Origin: Dyella sp. RRB7
Lineage (GTDB): Bacteria > Pseudomonadota > Gammaproteobacteria > Xanthomonadales > Rhodanobacteraceae
Reading direction: 5' to 3'
Assembly: GCF_022761115.1 (NCBI RefSeq)
Contig: NZ_JAKWJS010000001.1
Span: 1,339,470 to 1,403,469, forward strand
Length of the DNA: 64,000 bases
Part shown: positions 41,617 to 51,256 of the stretch, piece by piece
How the letters are laid out: every line of letters begins with the position of its first letter
Numbering within the stretch: the first letter of the stretch is position 1
Notes under the pieces: model-generated
What the model was told of the DNA's origin: nothing
What the model saw: only the letters and a program-made list of their open reading frames with translations
The model's database searches: none
Translations under genes and position numbers: made by a program

Positions 41617-43506
41617 ATGTCGAAGCACTGGAACATCGACGCTGCCCGCCATACCTACGCCGTCCCGCATTGGGGCGACGGCTACGTGGACGTGGACGCG
41701 GCCGGCCACATCGTCATGCGCCCGCAAGGCGCCAAGGGGCCGGCGCTGTCGCTGCCGGCCATCGTCGAGCGCGCCCGCGCCGAAGGCCTGCGGCTGCCGC
41801 TGCTGGTGCGCTTTCCGGACATCCTCGCCGACCGGCTGAAACGCCTGCAGGACGCCTTCGCCAAGGCCATCGGCGAATGGAACTACGCGGGCGGCTATAC
41901 CGCCGTCTACCCGATCAAGGTGAACCAGCAGCGCGGCGTGGCCGGCGAGCTGGTGGCCGCCGGCGAGCACGGCTTCGGCCTGGAGGCCGGCTCCAAGCCC
42001 GAGCTGATGGCCGTGCTGGCGATGGCCCGACCCGGCAGCATCGTGATCTGCAACGGCTACAAGGACCGCGAATACGTCCGCCTCGCGCTGATCGGGCGCA
42101 AGCTCGGCCTGCGCGTGCACATCGTGATCGAGAAGCTCTCGGAGCTGGACCATGTGTTCAGCGAGTCCAAGGCGCTGGGCGTGGAGCCGCTGCTCGGCGT
42201 GCGCGTGCGGCTGGCCTCCATCGGCGCCGGCAAGTGGCAGAACACCGGCGGCGACAAGGGCAAGTTCGGCCTGTCGCCCAGCCAGGTGCTCACCCTGGTC
42301 GAGCGCCTGGACCAGGCCGGCCTCAAGCACACGCTGAAGCTGCAGCACTTCCACATGGGTTCGCAGATTTCCAACGTGCGCGACATCGCCAACGGCATGC
42401 GCGAGGCCACGCGCTATTTCGTGGAACTCAAGCGCATGGGCGTGCCGCTGGACATCGTCGACGTCGGCGGCGGCCTGGGCGTGGATTACGAAGGCTCGCG
42501 CTCGCGCAGCCACAACTCCATCAACTACTCGATCGAGCAGTACGCGGCGACCATCGTGCAGTCGCTGGCCGAGGCCGTGGCCGAGGAAAACCTGCCCGCG
42601 CCGCACATCATCACCGAGGCCGGCCGTGCCATGACCGCGCACCATGCGGTGATGGTGGTGAACGTGACCGAGGTGGAGCCGGTGCCGGTGGGCAACATCC
42701 CCGCGGCCCACGAGCACGAGCCGGCCGTGCTGCGCCGCCTGCGCGAAACCTGGCACGAGCTGGACGCGCGCCCCGCGCTGGAGCTGTTCCACGAAGCCCA
42801 GCACCACCTCGCCGAGGGCCAGGCGTTGTACGCGCTGGGCCAGCTCACGCTGGACGACCGCGCGCGCCTGGACGACATGTACTACGCCATCGCCAATGCG
42901 GTGCGCACCCGCCTGCTGCCGGCCGAGCGTTCGCATCGCCAGGCGCTGGACGAACTGGACGAGAAGCTGGTCGACAAGTACTTCGTCAATTTCTCGGTGT
43001 TCGAGTCGGTGCCGGATATCTGGGCGATCGACCAGATCTTTCCCATCGCGCCGATCGCGCGGCTCGACGAGGAGCCGACCCGGCGCGGCGTGATCGTCGA
43101 CCTCACCTGCGATTCCGATGGCCGCATCGACGATTACGTGGATGCCGAGGGCGTGGATGTGAGCCTGCCGCTGCACGCCTTGAACGAAGGCGAAAGCTAT
43201 CGCCTGGGCATCTTCATGGTGGGCGCGTACCAGGAGACGCTGGGCGACATCCACAACTTGTTCGGCGACACCGACGCGGTGAACGTGCGCGTGGACGGCG
43301 ATTCGTATGTGTTTGCGCACAAGCGCCGCGGCGACACCACCGACCTGATGCTCGACTACGTCGGCTACGACCTCGAAGCGCTGCGCCAGAGCTATCGCGA
43401 GCGCATCGTTGCCGCGGGCGTGCAGGGCGACGCGGCGGAGCAGTTGTTCGTTACCTTGAACGAAGGTTTGACGGGTTATACCTATTTGTCCGAGGGTGTG
43501 CGCTGA
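41617..43506 (+). CDS. speA: biosynthetic arginine decarboxylase SpeA
   Basis: A 629-residue PLP enzyme converting arginine to agmatine, the first step from arginine to putrescine. Seen: PLP lysine in [57 protein letters not shown], the phosphate-binding [12 protein letters not shown], and the C-terminal VDLTCDSDG with the active-site cysteine of the other subunit. AAGGAG lies 6 nt before ATG 41617. With divergent speE it forms a polyamine locus; agmatine would need an agmatinase or AguAB encoded elsewhere. Length matches E. coli SpeA (632 or 658). Confidence 0.96.
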   Translation: MSKHWNIDAARHTYAVPHWGDGYVDVDAAGHIVMRPQGAKGPALSLPAIVERARAEGLRLPLLVRFPDILADRLKRLQDAFAKAIGEWNYAGGYTAVYPIKVNQQRGVAGELVAAGEHGFGLEAGSKPELMAVLAMARPGSIVICNGYKDREYVRLALIGRKLGLRVHIVIEKLSELDHVFSESKALGVEPLLGVRVRLASIGAGKWQNTGGDKGKFGLSPSQVLTLVERLDQAGLKHTLKLQHFHMGSQISNVRDIANGMREATRYFVELKRMGVPLDIVDVGGGLGVDYEGSRSRSHNSINYSIEQYAATIVQSLAEAVAEENLPAPHIITEAGRAMTAHHAVMVVNVTEVEPVPVGNIPAAHEHEPAVLRRLRETWHELDARPALELFHEAQHHLAEGQALYALGQLTLDDRARLDDMYYAIANAVRTRLLPAERSHRQALDELDEKLVDKYFVNFSVFESVPDIWAIDQIFPIAPIARLDEEPTRRGVIVDLTCDSDGRIDDYVDAEGVDVSLPLHALNEGESYRLGIFMVGAYQETLGDIHNLFGDTDAVNVRVDGDSYVFAHKRRGDTTDLMLDYVGYDLEALRQSYRERIVAAGVQGDAAEQLFVTLNEGLTGYTYLSEGVR

Positions 43507-43660
43507 GCCAAGTGGCGAGGCAGCCCTCTGCTGTCCATTCGTCGCATGGATGCGTGTCCATGAGCTGTGCCAGCCTGTATCGTCGACAACGGCCAGGCGG
43601 CGCAACCCACGACCTGATTCCGTTTCAGCTTTCCCCGTTCCCCTTGACGCAGGAGTGGTT

Positions 43661-44446
43661 ATGGCAAGTCTCGACGGTAAAGTGGCACTCATCACTGGCG
43701 CAGCCAGCGGGCTCGGCAAGGCGATTGCCGAGCTGTATGCGAAGAACGGCGCGGCGGTGGCCATCGCCGACATCAACCAGCAGGCCGCCGATGCGACCGC
43801 CGCGGAAATCGAAGCCGCCGGCGGCAAGGCCATCGGCATCGCCATGGACGTCACCGACGAGGCGGCGGTCAACGCGGGCACCGACAAGGTGGTCGCCGCG
43901 TTCGGTCATCTGGACATCCTCATTTCCAACGCGGGCGTGCAGATCATCAACCCGATCGAGCAGTTCGCCTTCGCCGACTGGAAGAAGATGCTGGCCATCC
44001 ATCTCGATGGCGGCTTCCTCACCACCAAGGCCGCGCTGCAGCACATGTACAAGGACGATCGCGGCGGCATCGTGATCTACATGGGCTCGGTGCACTCGCA
44101 CGAGGCGTCCAAGCTGAAGTCGGCCTACGTCACCGCCAAGCACGGCCTGCTGGGCCTGGCGCGCACGCTGGCGAAGGAAGGCGCCGCGCACAACGTGCGC
44201 TCGCACGTGATCTGCCCGGGCTTCGTGCGCACGCCGCTGGTGGAGAAGCAGATTCCCGAGCAGGCCAAGGAACTGGGCATCAGCGAAGCCGACGTGATCA
44301 AGAACGTGATGCTGAAGGACACTGTGGACGGCGTGTTCACCACGGTGGAGGACATCGCGCAGACCGCGTTGTACCTGGCCACGTTCCCCTCGGCCGCCTT
44401 GACCGGGCAATCGATCGTGGTCAGCCACGGCTGGTACATGCAGTAG
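43661..44446 (+). CDS. 3-hydroxybutyrate dehydrogenase
   Basis: A 261-residue SDR enzyme very like BdhA-type D-3-hydroxybutyrate dehydrogenases: [28 protein letters not shown], the catalytic Ser in [11 protein letters not shown] and [10 protein letters not shown], and the C-terminal [17 protein letters not shown]. It interconverts 3-hydroxybutyrate and acetoacetate with NAD+. AGGAG lies 6 nt before ATG 43661. It heads a set with acetoacetate decarboxylase (106 nt downstream) and a patatin-like protein, a group commonly linked to polyhydroxybutyrate or ketone-body turnover. Confidence 0.92.
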   Translation: MASLDGKVALITGAASGLGKAIAELYAKNGAAVAIADINQQAADATAAEIEAAGGKAIGIAMDVTDEAAVNAGTDKVVAAFGHLDILISNAGVQIINPIEQFAFADWKKMLAIHLDGGFLTTKAALQHMYKDDRGGIVIYMGSVHSHEASKLKSAYVTAKHGLLGLARTLAKEGAAHNVRSHVICPGFVRTPLVEKQIPEQAKELGISEADVIKNVMLKDTVDGVFTTVEDIAQTALYLATFPSAALTGQSIVVSHGWYMQ

Positions 44447-44552
44447 TCGCCATGTCCCGTCCCGGTTGCCGGGCGGGACCCGCTGCCCTTCATCGTTACC
44501 GGTCCGCACGGGCCTGCGCGCGCCGTGCGGACGGATTGCCAGGAGCGTCGTC

Positions 44553-45293
44553 ATGAAGATCGCCGAGGTGAAGGCCCATGCCTTCGCCATGCCGCTGACC
44601 AGCCCGGCTTTTCCGCCCGGGCCCTACCGTTTCGTCAATCGCGAATTCCTGGTCATCACCTACCGCACGGATCTCGATGCCCTGCGCGCGGTGGTGCCGG
44701 AACCGCTGGAAGTGACCGAGCCGCTGGTCAAGTACGAATTCATCCGCATGCCCGACTCCACCGGCTTCGGCGACTACACCGAATCCGGCCAGGTCATTCC
44801 GGTCAGCTTCCAGGGCCAGCGCGGCGGTTACGTGCATTCGATGTACCTGAACGACCATCCCCCGATTGCCGGCGGACGCGAGCTGTGGGGGTTTCCCAAG
44901 AAGCTCGCCAGTCCGATGCTGGAAACCGAGATCGACACCCTGGTGGGCACGCTCGATTACGGCAAGGTGCGGGTGGCCAAGGCCACCATGGGCTTCAAGC
45001 ATCGCGAGGCCGACCCGCAGGCCGTATTGGCCGCGCTGGCCGCGCCCAACTTCCTGCTCAAGATCATTCCGCACGTGGACGGCACGCCGCGCATCTGCGA
45101 ACTGGTCCGCTACTACACCACCAACGTCACGCTCAAAGGCGCCTGGACCGGACCGGGCTCGCTGGAACTGCATCCGCATGCGCTGGCGCCGGTGGCCGAC
45201 CTGCCGGTACTGAAGGTGGAGTCGGCGCTGCATTACATCACCGACCTGACCCTCGACCTGGGCAGCGTGGTGTACGACTATCTGGCCGACTGA
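44553..45293 (+). CDS. acetoacetate decarboxylase
   Basis: A 246-residue decarboxylase with a convincing active site: [15 protein letters not shown], where Lys116 is the Schiff-base lysine and Lys117 its neighbour, matching the Pro-Lys-Lys of the clostridial enzyme. VPEPLEV and [29 protein letters not shown] complete the family pattern. It would turn acetoacetate into acetone and CO2. AGGAG lies 7 nt before ATG 44553. Downstream of 3-hydroxybutyrate dehydrogenase and 16 nt upstream of the patatin gene. Confidence 0.92.
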   Translation: MKIAEVKAHAFAMPLTSPAFPPGPYRFVNREFLVITYRTDLDALRAVVPEPLEVTEPLVKYEFIRMPDSTGFGDYTESGQVIPVSFQGQRGGYVHSMYLNDHPPIAGGRELWGFPKKLASPMLETEIDTLVGTLDYGKVRVAKATMGFKHREADPQAVLAALAAPNFLLKIIPHVDGTPRICELVRYYTTNVTLKGAWTGPGSLELHPHALAPVADLPVLKVESALHYITDLTLDLGSVVYDYLAD

Positions 45294-45309
45294 GCCGAGG
45301 CTTATCCGT

Positions 45310-46500
45310 ATGGACGTCCGTAAGAACCGTTCGAAATCGCAACTGACCGACCAGGACCTTGTGCGGCAGTCCTACCAGCAATACCAGGTGGTCGCGCTGG
45401 TCCTGCAGGGCGGGGGCGCGCTGGGCGCCTATCAGGCCGGCGTGTACGAGGCACTGGATGCGGCGGGCATCCATCCCAACTGGGTCGCCGGCATTTCCAT
45501 CGGCGCGCTCAATGCGGCGATCATCGCCGGCAATCCGCCCGAGCGTCGCGTCGAGCGGCTGCGCGAGTTCTGGCACACCATCTGCCGCCCGCCGCTGTTG
45601 CCGGCATGGCCCACCACCCCGCTCGATCCCGGCGCGTGGGAACTGCCCTGGCAGAACGGCCTTAGCGGCTGGGCCGCGTTGCGCGCCCTGGTCGAGGGCC
45701 AGCCGGGCTTCTTCCTGCCGCGTCCGTTCCCGCTGCTGCCGTGGCGCGCCTCGCCCACGACGGCGAGCTGGTACGACACCGCGCCGTTGAAGAGCACGCT
45801 GGAGCGGCTGGTCGACTTCGATCGCATCAACCACAAGACCGCGATGCGCGTGTCGGTCGGCGCGGTGAATATCCGCACCGGCAACTTTGTCTATTTCGAC
45901 AACACCGAAGGCCCGCTGCGGGTCGAGCATTTCATCGCCTCCGGCTCGCTGCCGCCCGGCTTTCCCGCCACCGAGATCGATGGCGAGTACTACTGGGACG
46001 GCGGCATGGTTTCCAATACGCCACTGTACAAGGTGCTGGCGGATGCGTCGTGCCGCGACTCGCTGATCTTCCAGGTGGACCTATGGAGCGCGCAGGGCCA
46101 GGTGCCGCGTGACCTGGCCGAGGTGACCTCGCGCGCCAAGGACATCCAGTTTTCCAGCCGCACCCGCCTGATCACCGAGTACATGGGGTTGCGGCAAAGG
46201 CAGCAACGCCTGCTGCACGACCTGATGGCGCTGGTGCCGGAAGGCCAGCGCCAACACTCGGCCTATCGCCAGGCGGAGTTGTACGCCAGCGGCATGCTGG
46301 TCAACCTGTTCCACCTCATCTACCGCAACAAGCCGTACGAAGGGCACTACAAGGACTACGAGTTCAGCGTGGGCAGCATGCAGCAGCACTGGAGCAGCGG
46401 CATGGACGACATGCAGTGCACGCTGGCCGAGCCGCAGTGGTTCGAGCTGCCAAGCACCGAACATCCCTTCGTCACCCACGACGTTCATTGTGAAGATTGA
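45310..46500 (+). CDS. patatin-like phospholipase (DUF3734-type)
   Basis: A 396-residue patatin-like acyl hydrolase: oxyanion-hole glycines in LVLQGGGALGAYQAGVYEAL, nucleophile serine in AGISIGALNAA (GxSxG), and catalytic Asp in YYWDGGMVSNTPL. The C-terminal 110 residues (AYRQAELYASGMLVNLFHLIYRNKPYEGHYKDYEFS) match the domain found after patatin in proteins that accompany 3-hydroxybutyrate dehydrogenase. It may act on lipids or on PHB-related esters. No signal peptide. 16 nt after the decarboxylase gene and 16 nt before the next gene, so operonic. Confidence 0.92.
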   Translation: MDVRKNRSKSQLTDQDLVRQSYQQYQVVALVLQGGGALGAYQAGVYEALDAAGIHPNWVAGISIGALNAAIIAGNPPERRVERLREFWHTICRPPLLPAWPTTPLDPGAWELPWQNGLSGWAALRALVEGQPGFFLPRPFPLLPWRASPTTASWYDTAPLKSTLERLVDFDRINHKTAMRVSVGAVNIRTGNFVYFDNTEGPLRVEHFIASGSLPPGFPATEIDGEYYWDGGMVSNTPLYKVLADASCRDSLIFQVDLWSAQGQVPRDLAEVTSRAKDIQFSSRTRLITEYMGLRQRQQRLLHDLMALVPEGQRQHSAYRQAELYASGMLVNLFHLIYRNKPYEGHYKDYEFSVGSMQQHWSSGMDDMQCTLAEPQWFELPSTEHPFVTHDVHCED

Positions 46501-46516
46501 AACACCGGGAAACCTC

Positions 46517-47377
46517 ATGAGTCTCAAGGCAGCATTCATCGGACTCGGCGCCATGGGCACGCCGATGGCCGGTCACCTGAAAGCCCACGGCCTGCTGCAC
46601 GCGGTATCCAGCCGCACCCAGGCCAATGCCGATGCGGTGGCGAAGCAACTCGGCGTCACCGCGCCGTCACTGGCGGACATCGCCGCGCAATGCGATGTAA
46701 TCGCGCTGTGCGTCACCGCCGATGCCGATGTGCTCGGGCTGGTCGATGCGCTGGCGCCGCACCTGAAGAAGGGCGCCATCGTGGTGGATCATTCCACCGT
46801 CGCCCCGGATACCGCCAGGCAGGCGGCGGCGCGGCTGTCCGCCGTGGGGGCGCACTTCCTCGACGCACCGGTATCCGGTGGCGTGGAGGGCGCCAGGAAC
46901 GGCAAGCTCTCGGTGATGGTGGGCGGCGATGCCGACGTGCTCGAGCGTGCCCGCCCGGTGCTGGAAGCCTACGCGCTGCGCATCACCCACCTGGGCGACG
47001 TCGGTGCCGGGCAGGCGACCAAGGCGGTGAACCAGGTGTTGGTGGCCGGCATCGCGCAAGGCGTATGCGAAGGCCTCGCACTGGCCGAGGCGCTGGGCCT
47101 CGATCCCGAACGCCTGCTGCCCACCCTGGGCGCTGGCGCCGCCGGCAACTGGTTCCTGGAAAAGCGTGGCGCCACCATGCTGCGCAACGAGTTCAGCGTC
47201 GGCTTCAAGCTGGGCCTGCTGCACAAGGATCTGGGCATCGTGCGGCGTATCGCGGAAGGCGCCGGCATCAACCGCAGCGTGATCGAGCGTTCGCTGGCCG
47301 ACTACGCCGAGCTGATGAGCCAGGGCTATGGCGATGACGACATCTCCGCGCTGATCCGCTTGAAGCGCAAAAGCTGA
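46517..47377 (+). CDS. NAD(P)-dependent beta-hydroxyacid dehydrogenase (HIBADH/GarR-like)
   Basis: A 286-residue enzyme of the 3-hydroxyisobutyrate dehydrogenase family: FIGLGAMGTPMAGHL (NAD fold), VDHSTVAPDTARQ, the substrate motif DAPVSGGVEGARNGKLSVMVGG, catalytic Lys in AGQATKAVNQVLVAG, and GNWFLEKRG, FKLGLLHKDLGI. Substrate could be 3-hydroxyisobutyrate, tartronate semialdehyde or a related acid. ATG 46517 lies 16 nt after the patatin stop with GGGAAA upstream. It is the last gene of the bdh-adc-patatin group and is followed by a strong terminator. Confidence 0.9.
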   Translation: MSLKAAFIGLGAMGTPMAGHLKAHGLLHAVSSRTQANADAVAKQLGVTAPSLADIAAQCDVIALCVTADADVLGLVDALAPHLKKGAIVVDHSTVAPDTARQAAARLSAVGAHFLDAPVSGGVEGARNGKLSVMVGGDADVLERARPVLEAYALRITHLGDVGAGQATKAVNQVLVAGIAQGVCEGLALAEALGLDPERLLPTLGAGAAGNWFLEKRGATMLRNEFSVGFKLGLLHKDLGIVRRIAEGAGINRSVIERSLADYAELMSQGYGDDDISALIRLKRKS

Positions 47378-47395
47378 TCGTTGCGTAGGACCCAA

Positions 47396-47424
47396 AAAAA
47401 GGCCGCGCATTGCGCGGCCTTTTT
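47396..47424. terminator. bidirectional intrinsic terminator
   Basis: AAAAA-GGCCGCG, small loop, CGCGGCC-TTTTT, with the stem centred at 47410. A-run and T-run on either side suit both the plus-strand dehydrogenase gene and the minus-strand SPOR gene. Confidence 0.92.
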
Positions 47425-47444
47425 CATGCGATGCCAAGGGCGGC

Positions 47445-48191
47445 TTACTTGCCTTCCTTCAGCGCAATCGCGTTGATGCCGGCCGAGGCCAGGCGCTGCT
47501 TGGCCGCCTCCAGTTCGGTGGCCGAATGGAACGGGCCCAGGCGCACGCGGTTGTAGGTCTGGCCGTTGACGTTGACGGCGGCGACATTGGCGACGAAGCC
47601 CTGCATGGCCAGCTTGGCCTTCAGCGTTTCGGCGTCGGCCGGGCTCGGGAAGGCACCCACCTGCAGCAGGTAACCACTGCCGCCGGCAGCGGCCGGGGCT
47701 GGCGCCTTCACGGCGGACTCGGGCGCGGCGGTGATGGCTTCGGTGACCGCGGCAGGTGCGTTCGCCGGCGGCTTGGGCACGGCCGCCTGCTGCTGTGCGG
47801 CGGCGGCCTGGGCTTCCTGCTGCGCCTGCTTCTGCTGTTGCTGCTGCTCGGCCTTGGCCTGGGCGCTGATCACCGCGTCGGGAATGCGCACTTCCTTTTC
47901 CGAGAGTACGGAATAGAAGTCGTACTGCGGCTTCTTCGGCGCCGGGGCGGCGTTGTCCGTCGCGGAGGTCGACTCCGTGGCGGCGGCGCCGGCATCGCTG
48001 CCGCGCTGCGGGTTGGCCTGCGCGTTCGGCTGCGGGCCATCGCTGGCGCGCGGCGTCATGGGCAGGTGGCTGCGCATGGCGAACATCAGCACGGCACCGA
48101 TCAGGATGCCGATGACGGCCCAACCCCACCCAGGCATGCCGCCGCTGTTGTTGCGGACGGCCTGCCGACCTTTGCCCTTGCGTGCTGCCAT
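47445..48191 (-). CDS. SPOR domain protein (FtsN-like)
   Basis: A 248-residue bitopic protein: basic cytoplasmic N-terminus (ARKGKGRQAVRN), one membrane helix at about 22-40 (GWGWAVIGILIGAVLMFA), a low-complexity Ala/Pro/Gln linker with a run of five glutamines, and a C-terminal SPOR domain (YLLQVGAFPSPADAETLKAKLAMQGFVANV..., YNRVRLGPF), which binds denuded septal peptidoglycan. This is FtsN architecture, and the position directly after argS is the usual place of this gene in many gammaproteobacteria. It starts at the base after the argS stop. Confidence 0.9.
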   Translation of the reverse strand: MAARKGKGRQAVRNNSGGMPGWGWAVIGILIGAVLMFAMRSHLPMTPRASDGPQPNAQANPQRGSDAGAAATESTSATDNAAPAPKKPQYDFYSVLSEKEVRIPDAVISAQAKAEQQQQQKQAQQEAQAAAAQQQAAVPKPPANAPAAVTEAITAAPESAVKAPAPAAAGGSGYLLQVGAFPSPADAETLKAKLAMQGFVANVAAVNVNGQTYNRVRLGPFHSATELEAAKQRLASAGINAIALKEGK

Positions 48192-49883
48192 TTACATCTT
48201 CTCCGGGGCGCTAAGTCCCAGCAAATCCAAACCGTTGCGTATGACCTGGCGCGTGGCGACGGCGAGCGTGATGCGAGCATTGCGCAGTTCGGCGTCGTCC
48301 ACGATCCATTTGTGCTCGTGATAGTAACTGTGCAGGGCACCGGCGAGCTCGCGCAGATATTGCGCGATCAGGTGGGGTTCCAGATTGCCTGCGGCGGCCT
48401 CCACCACTTCGGGGTAGCGCGACAGCTCGGTCAGCAGGATCTGCTCGTGCTCGCTGTCCAGGCGCGTCATCCGGTCGATGCCGGCCGCCGTGTCGACCGA
48501 GGGCAGGCCACGCTCGGCCAGTTCTTCCAGCACGCGGCACACGCGGGCATGGGCGTACTGGATGTAGTAGACCGGATTGTCGTTGCTCTGCGAGCGGGCC
48601 AGGTCGATGTCGAACACCAGCTGCGAGTCGGCCTTGCGCGCGATCAGGAAGTAGCGCGTGGCGTCGCGGCCGGCTTCCTCGATGAGGTCGCGCAGGGTGA
48701 GGTAGCTGCCGGCGCGCTTGGACAGTTTCACCTCTTCGCCGCCGCGCATCACCGTCACCATCTGGTACAGCACGTAGTTCGGCCAGCCCTTGGGGATGCC
48801 GGTGTCCAGCGCCTGCAGGCCGGCCTTCACGCGGGCCAGCGAACCGTGGTGGTCGGAGCCGAGTACGGTCACCGCGTTGACGTAGCCGCGCTGCCACTTG
48901 GACAAGTGATAGGCCACGTCCGGCACGAAGTAGGTGTAGGTGCCGTCGGACTTGCGCATCACGCGGTCCTTGTCGTCACCGAAATCGGTGGTGCGCAGCC
49001 ACAGCGCGCCGCCTTCCTCATAGGTGTGGCCGTGGGCGACCAGTTCGCGCACGGTCTCTTCCACCTTGCCGTCGGTATACAGCGACGACTCCAGGAAATA
49101 GGTGTCGAAGCCGACGCCGAAGGCCTTCAGGTCCAGGTCCTGCTCGCGGCGCAGGTAGGCCACGGCGTAGTGGCGGATGGCTTCGAGGTCGTCCGCATCT
49201 TTCGCGCCGGTGACCAGGTGGCCTTCCACCTCCACGCTGTCGCCGGCCAGATAGCTGTTGGCCACGTCGGCGATGTAGTCGCCGCGGTAACCGTCTTCCG
49301 GCCAGCCGGCGTCGTTCGGCGTCAAGCCGCGCGCGCGCGCCTGCACCGAGATGGCCAGGTTGTGGATCTGCACGCCGGCGTCGTTGTAGTAGAACTCGCG
49401 CTTCACCTTCCAGCCGGTGGCGTCGAGCAGGCGGGCCAGGCAGTCGCCCAGCACGGCGTTGCGGCCGTGGCCCACGTGCAGCGGGCCGGTCGGGTTGGCG
49501 GAGACGAACTCCACGCCGGCGGTGACGCCCTTGCCGCTGGTGCTGCGGCCGTAGGCATGGCCATCGGCCATAATGCGGCGCACTTCGTCGTGGTAGGCAC
49601 CGGGGGCCAGGAAGAAGTTGATGAAGCCCGGGCCGGCGATCTCCACCTTGCCCAGCAGCGTGTTGGCGGGCAGGGCGGCCACCAGCTTCTCGGCCAGCTC
49701 GCGCGGCTTGGCGCGCGCCGGCTTGGCCAGCAGCATGGCGGCATTGGCGGCGAAGTCGCCATGCTCGCGGCTGCGGGTGCGCTCGATCACGAAGTTCGGC
49801 ACCTCGAGGTCGGCAGGCAGGGTGGCGTCATTTTGCAGGGTGCGGATAGCCCGCAGCAGCAGTTCGCGCAGCTGTTCTTTCAC
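48192..49883 (-). CDS. argS: arginyl-tRNA synthetase
   Basis: A 563-residue class I aminoacyl-tRNA synthetase, usual length. Seen: N-terminal Add1 domain ([40 protein letters not shown]), [24 protein letters not shown] with the HIGH-type HVGH motif, the [24 protein letters not shown] region in place of KMSKS, and the all-helical DALR anticodon-binding domain ending [20 protein letters not shown]. Start is GTG 49883 without a clear ribosome site. The SPOR gene follows without a gap. Confidence 0.97.
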   Translation of the reverse strand: MKEQLRELLLRAIRTLQNDATLPADLEVPNFVIERTRSREHGDFAANAAMLLAKPARAKPRELAEKLVAALPANTLLGKVEIAGPGFINFFLAPGAYHDEVRRIMADGHAYGRSTSGKGVTAGVEFVSANPTGPLHVGHGRNAVLGDCLARLLDATGWKVKREFYYNDAGVQIHNLAISVQARARGLTPNDAGWPEDGYRGDYIADVANSYLAGDSVEVEGHLVTGAKDADDLEAIRHYAVAYLRREQDLDLKAFGVGFDTYFLESSLYTDGKVEETVRELVAHGHTYEEGGALWLRTTDFGDDKDRVMRKSDGTYTYFVPDVAYHLSKWQRGYVNAVTVLGSDHHGSLARVKAGLQALDTGIPKGWPNYVLYQMVTVMRGGEEVKLSKRAGSYLTLRDLIEEAGRDATRYFLIARKADSQLVFDIDLARSQSNDNPVYYIQYAHARVCRVLEELAERGLPSVDTAAGIDRMTRLDSEHEQILLTELSRYPEVVEAAAGNLEPHLIAQYLRELAGALHSYYHEHKWIVDDAELRNARITLAVATRQVIRNGLDLLGLSAPEKM

Positions 49884-50360
49884 GGCAATAGTCGGGCGAC
49901 GATGGAACCGGTAATCCTATCAGACCGGCGCCCCGGCAACCGGATCAAGCCTGGCCCTCGGCATGCTGCGCCGCGATGGGAAAATCTGTGGATAAGTCTG
50001 TGGGGAACGCAACGGCCGTTGACCGGGATGCCCACGATTTTTCGGCCGAAACCGCAATGTAAAGAAAAATAATCAATCTATTCAGTATGTTGCTAGGCAC
50101 ACGTGACGACCTTGACAACAGTTGGCCGGAAAGTGGCGTCCGAGGCCGAGTGTGCATAAGTTGCCGCGCTCCACCGTGACTTGAAATGTCCCATCCACGT
50201 CATGGGCCTGTCATGCGGCACCGCCACACTTCACTCCGTCCTCCAGGCACCTCCCCGCCGACGAGGGCAGGAGATCGCCGTTCCTCTCCTTTCTCCCCAC
50301 AAAACGGCCAAACGGCGCGGATCTCCCCCCGCGCCGTTATTCTTTGGGGCATTCACGCCG
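49884..50360. other. 477-nt non-coding region with DnaA-box-like sequences
   Basis: No credible gene. It holds TGTGGATAA (49987-49995, a perfect DnaA box in reverse), TGTGGGGAA (49999-50007, two mismatches), TGTGCATAA (50151-50159, one mismatch) and an A/T-rich run near 50061-50082 (TAAAGAAAAATAATCAATCT). A perfect TTGACA at 50112-50117 has no matching -10. Toward radC there is a GC-rich hairpin (50311-50338). Possible role: DnaA titration or regulated promoter; unproven. Confidence 0.5.
50311..50338 (-). terminator. hairpin downstream of radC
   Basis: AACGGCGCGG (50311-50320) pairs perfectly with CCGCGCCGTT (50329-50338) across an 8-nt loop. Read on the minus strand it is followed, after TGGCCG, by TTTT. 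It lies 23 nt past the radC stop and is its probable terminator. Confidence 0.6.
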
Positions 50361-51032
50361 TCAAAGCAGCCCCAGCGCCGCCATCGACACCGGCGCCGCG
50401 CTACCGATCACCAGGTGGTCGAGCACCCGCACCCCTACCAGCTGCAACGCATCGCGTAGTTCGCGGGTAATCGCCCGGTCCGCGGCGCTGGGCTCGGCGA
50501 CGCCCGAGGGGTGGTTATGGGCAAAGATCACCGCTGAGGCGTTGTGCTGCAGGCAGGCGCGCACGACTTCGCGCGGGTGGACGCTGGCGCCGTCCACGGT
50601 GCCCCGGAACAGCTCTTCGAACGCCAGCACACGGTGGCGGTTATCGAGATAGAGGCAGCCGAACACCTCATAGGGCAGGTGGCGCAGCCGGGCGCGCAGG
50701 TAGTCGCCACTGTCGCGCGGATTGCCCAGGGTGGGGCGTTCGGTCAGTTGCTCGGCCAGGGAGCGGCGGGCCAGTTCCAGCGCGGCGATCAGGCGCGCCC
50801 GCTTGGCCGGGCCGATGCCGCGCAGCCGCACGGCACCGCCGGGGTCTGCCAATAGCGCGCTCAAGCCACCACGGTGGCTCAGCAGCTCGCGGCCCAGCGC
50901 GATGGCGTCCTTGCCGGGTACGCCGCTGCCCAGCAGCACGGCGATCAGCTCCGCGTCGGACAGTGCACCACAGCCCTTGGCCAACAGTTTTTCGCGGGGA
51001 CGTTCCTGCTCGGGCCATTCTCGGATGCTCAT
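50361..51032 (-). CDS. radC: RadC family JAMM/MPN+ domain protein
   Basis: A 223-residue protein: helix-hairpin-helix region (GGAVRLRGIGPAKRARLIAALEL) and a JAMM metal site (FEELFRGTVDGASVHPREVV with the glutamate, AVIFAHNHPSGVAEPSAADRAITREL with His-x-His...Asp). The name radC is historical; a direct repair role has been withdrawn in E. coli, and the biochemical function is unknown. Divergent from coaBC by 224 nt, the usual arrangement in gammaproteobacteria. Confidence 0.93.
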   Translation of the reverse strand: MSIREWPEQERPREKLLAKGCGALSDAELIAVLLGSGVPGKDAIALGRELLSHRGGLSALLADPGGAVRLRGIGPAKRARLIAALELARRSLAEQLTERPTLGNPRDSGDYLRARLRHLPYEVFGCLYLDNRHRVLAFEELFRGTVDGASVHPREVVRACLQHNASAVIFAHNHPSGVAEPSAADRAITRELRDALQLVGVRVLDHLVIGSAAPVSMAALGLL

Positions 51033-51256
51033 CTCCCCAGCCTGCCGGCAATGTCTCGGGGACGCCCATCGGTGGAATGGCGCGATCGTGGTCGGGCGCG
51101 TGATCCGGGTGGGGTGGGCGCAGGCCGTCAGTTCAATCGGCGGACAAGCGCACCGTTCCGCGTGCCTGTCGATCCATCGCAGGACGGTGCCATGGCACCG
51201 AGTGGACCTGACGATCCGGTAAGCTACGCGCTCAACCGGTTGTCAGGTTCCTCACC

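Noticed and set aside
41323..43887. Extension of the speE frame by some 850 codons antisense to speA
   Set aside because: Low-complexity His/Val/Leu/Ala translation; speE homologues start at 41322 and speA on the other strand is certain.
47526..50072. Long open frame antisense to the SPOR gene and argS
   Set aside because: Composition artefact; argS and the SPOR protein are complete on the minus strand.
49981..50160. Chromosomal replication origin
   Set aside because: DnaA-box-like sequences are present, but too few, and none of the genes that usually flank oriC (dnaA, dnaN, rpmH, parAB, gidAB) is here.
50181..50459. 92-codon open frame between argS and radC
   Set aside because: It runs into radC antisense, has no ribosome site, and its translation is Arg/His/Pro-rich without any pattern.
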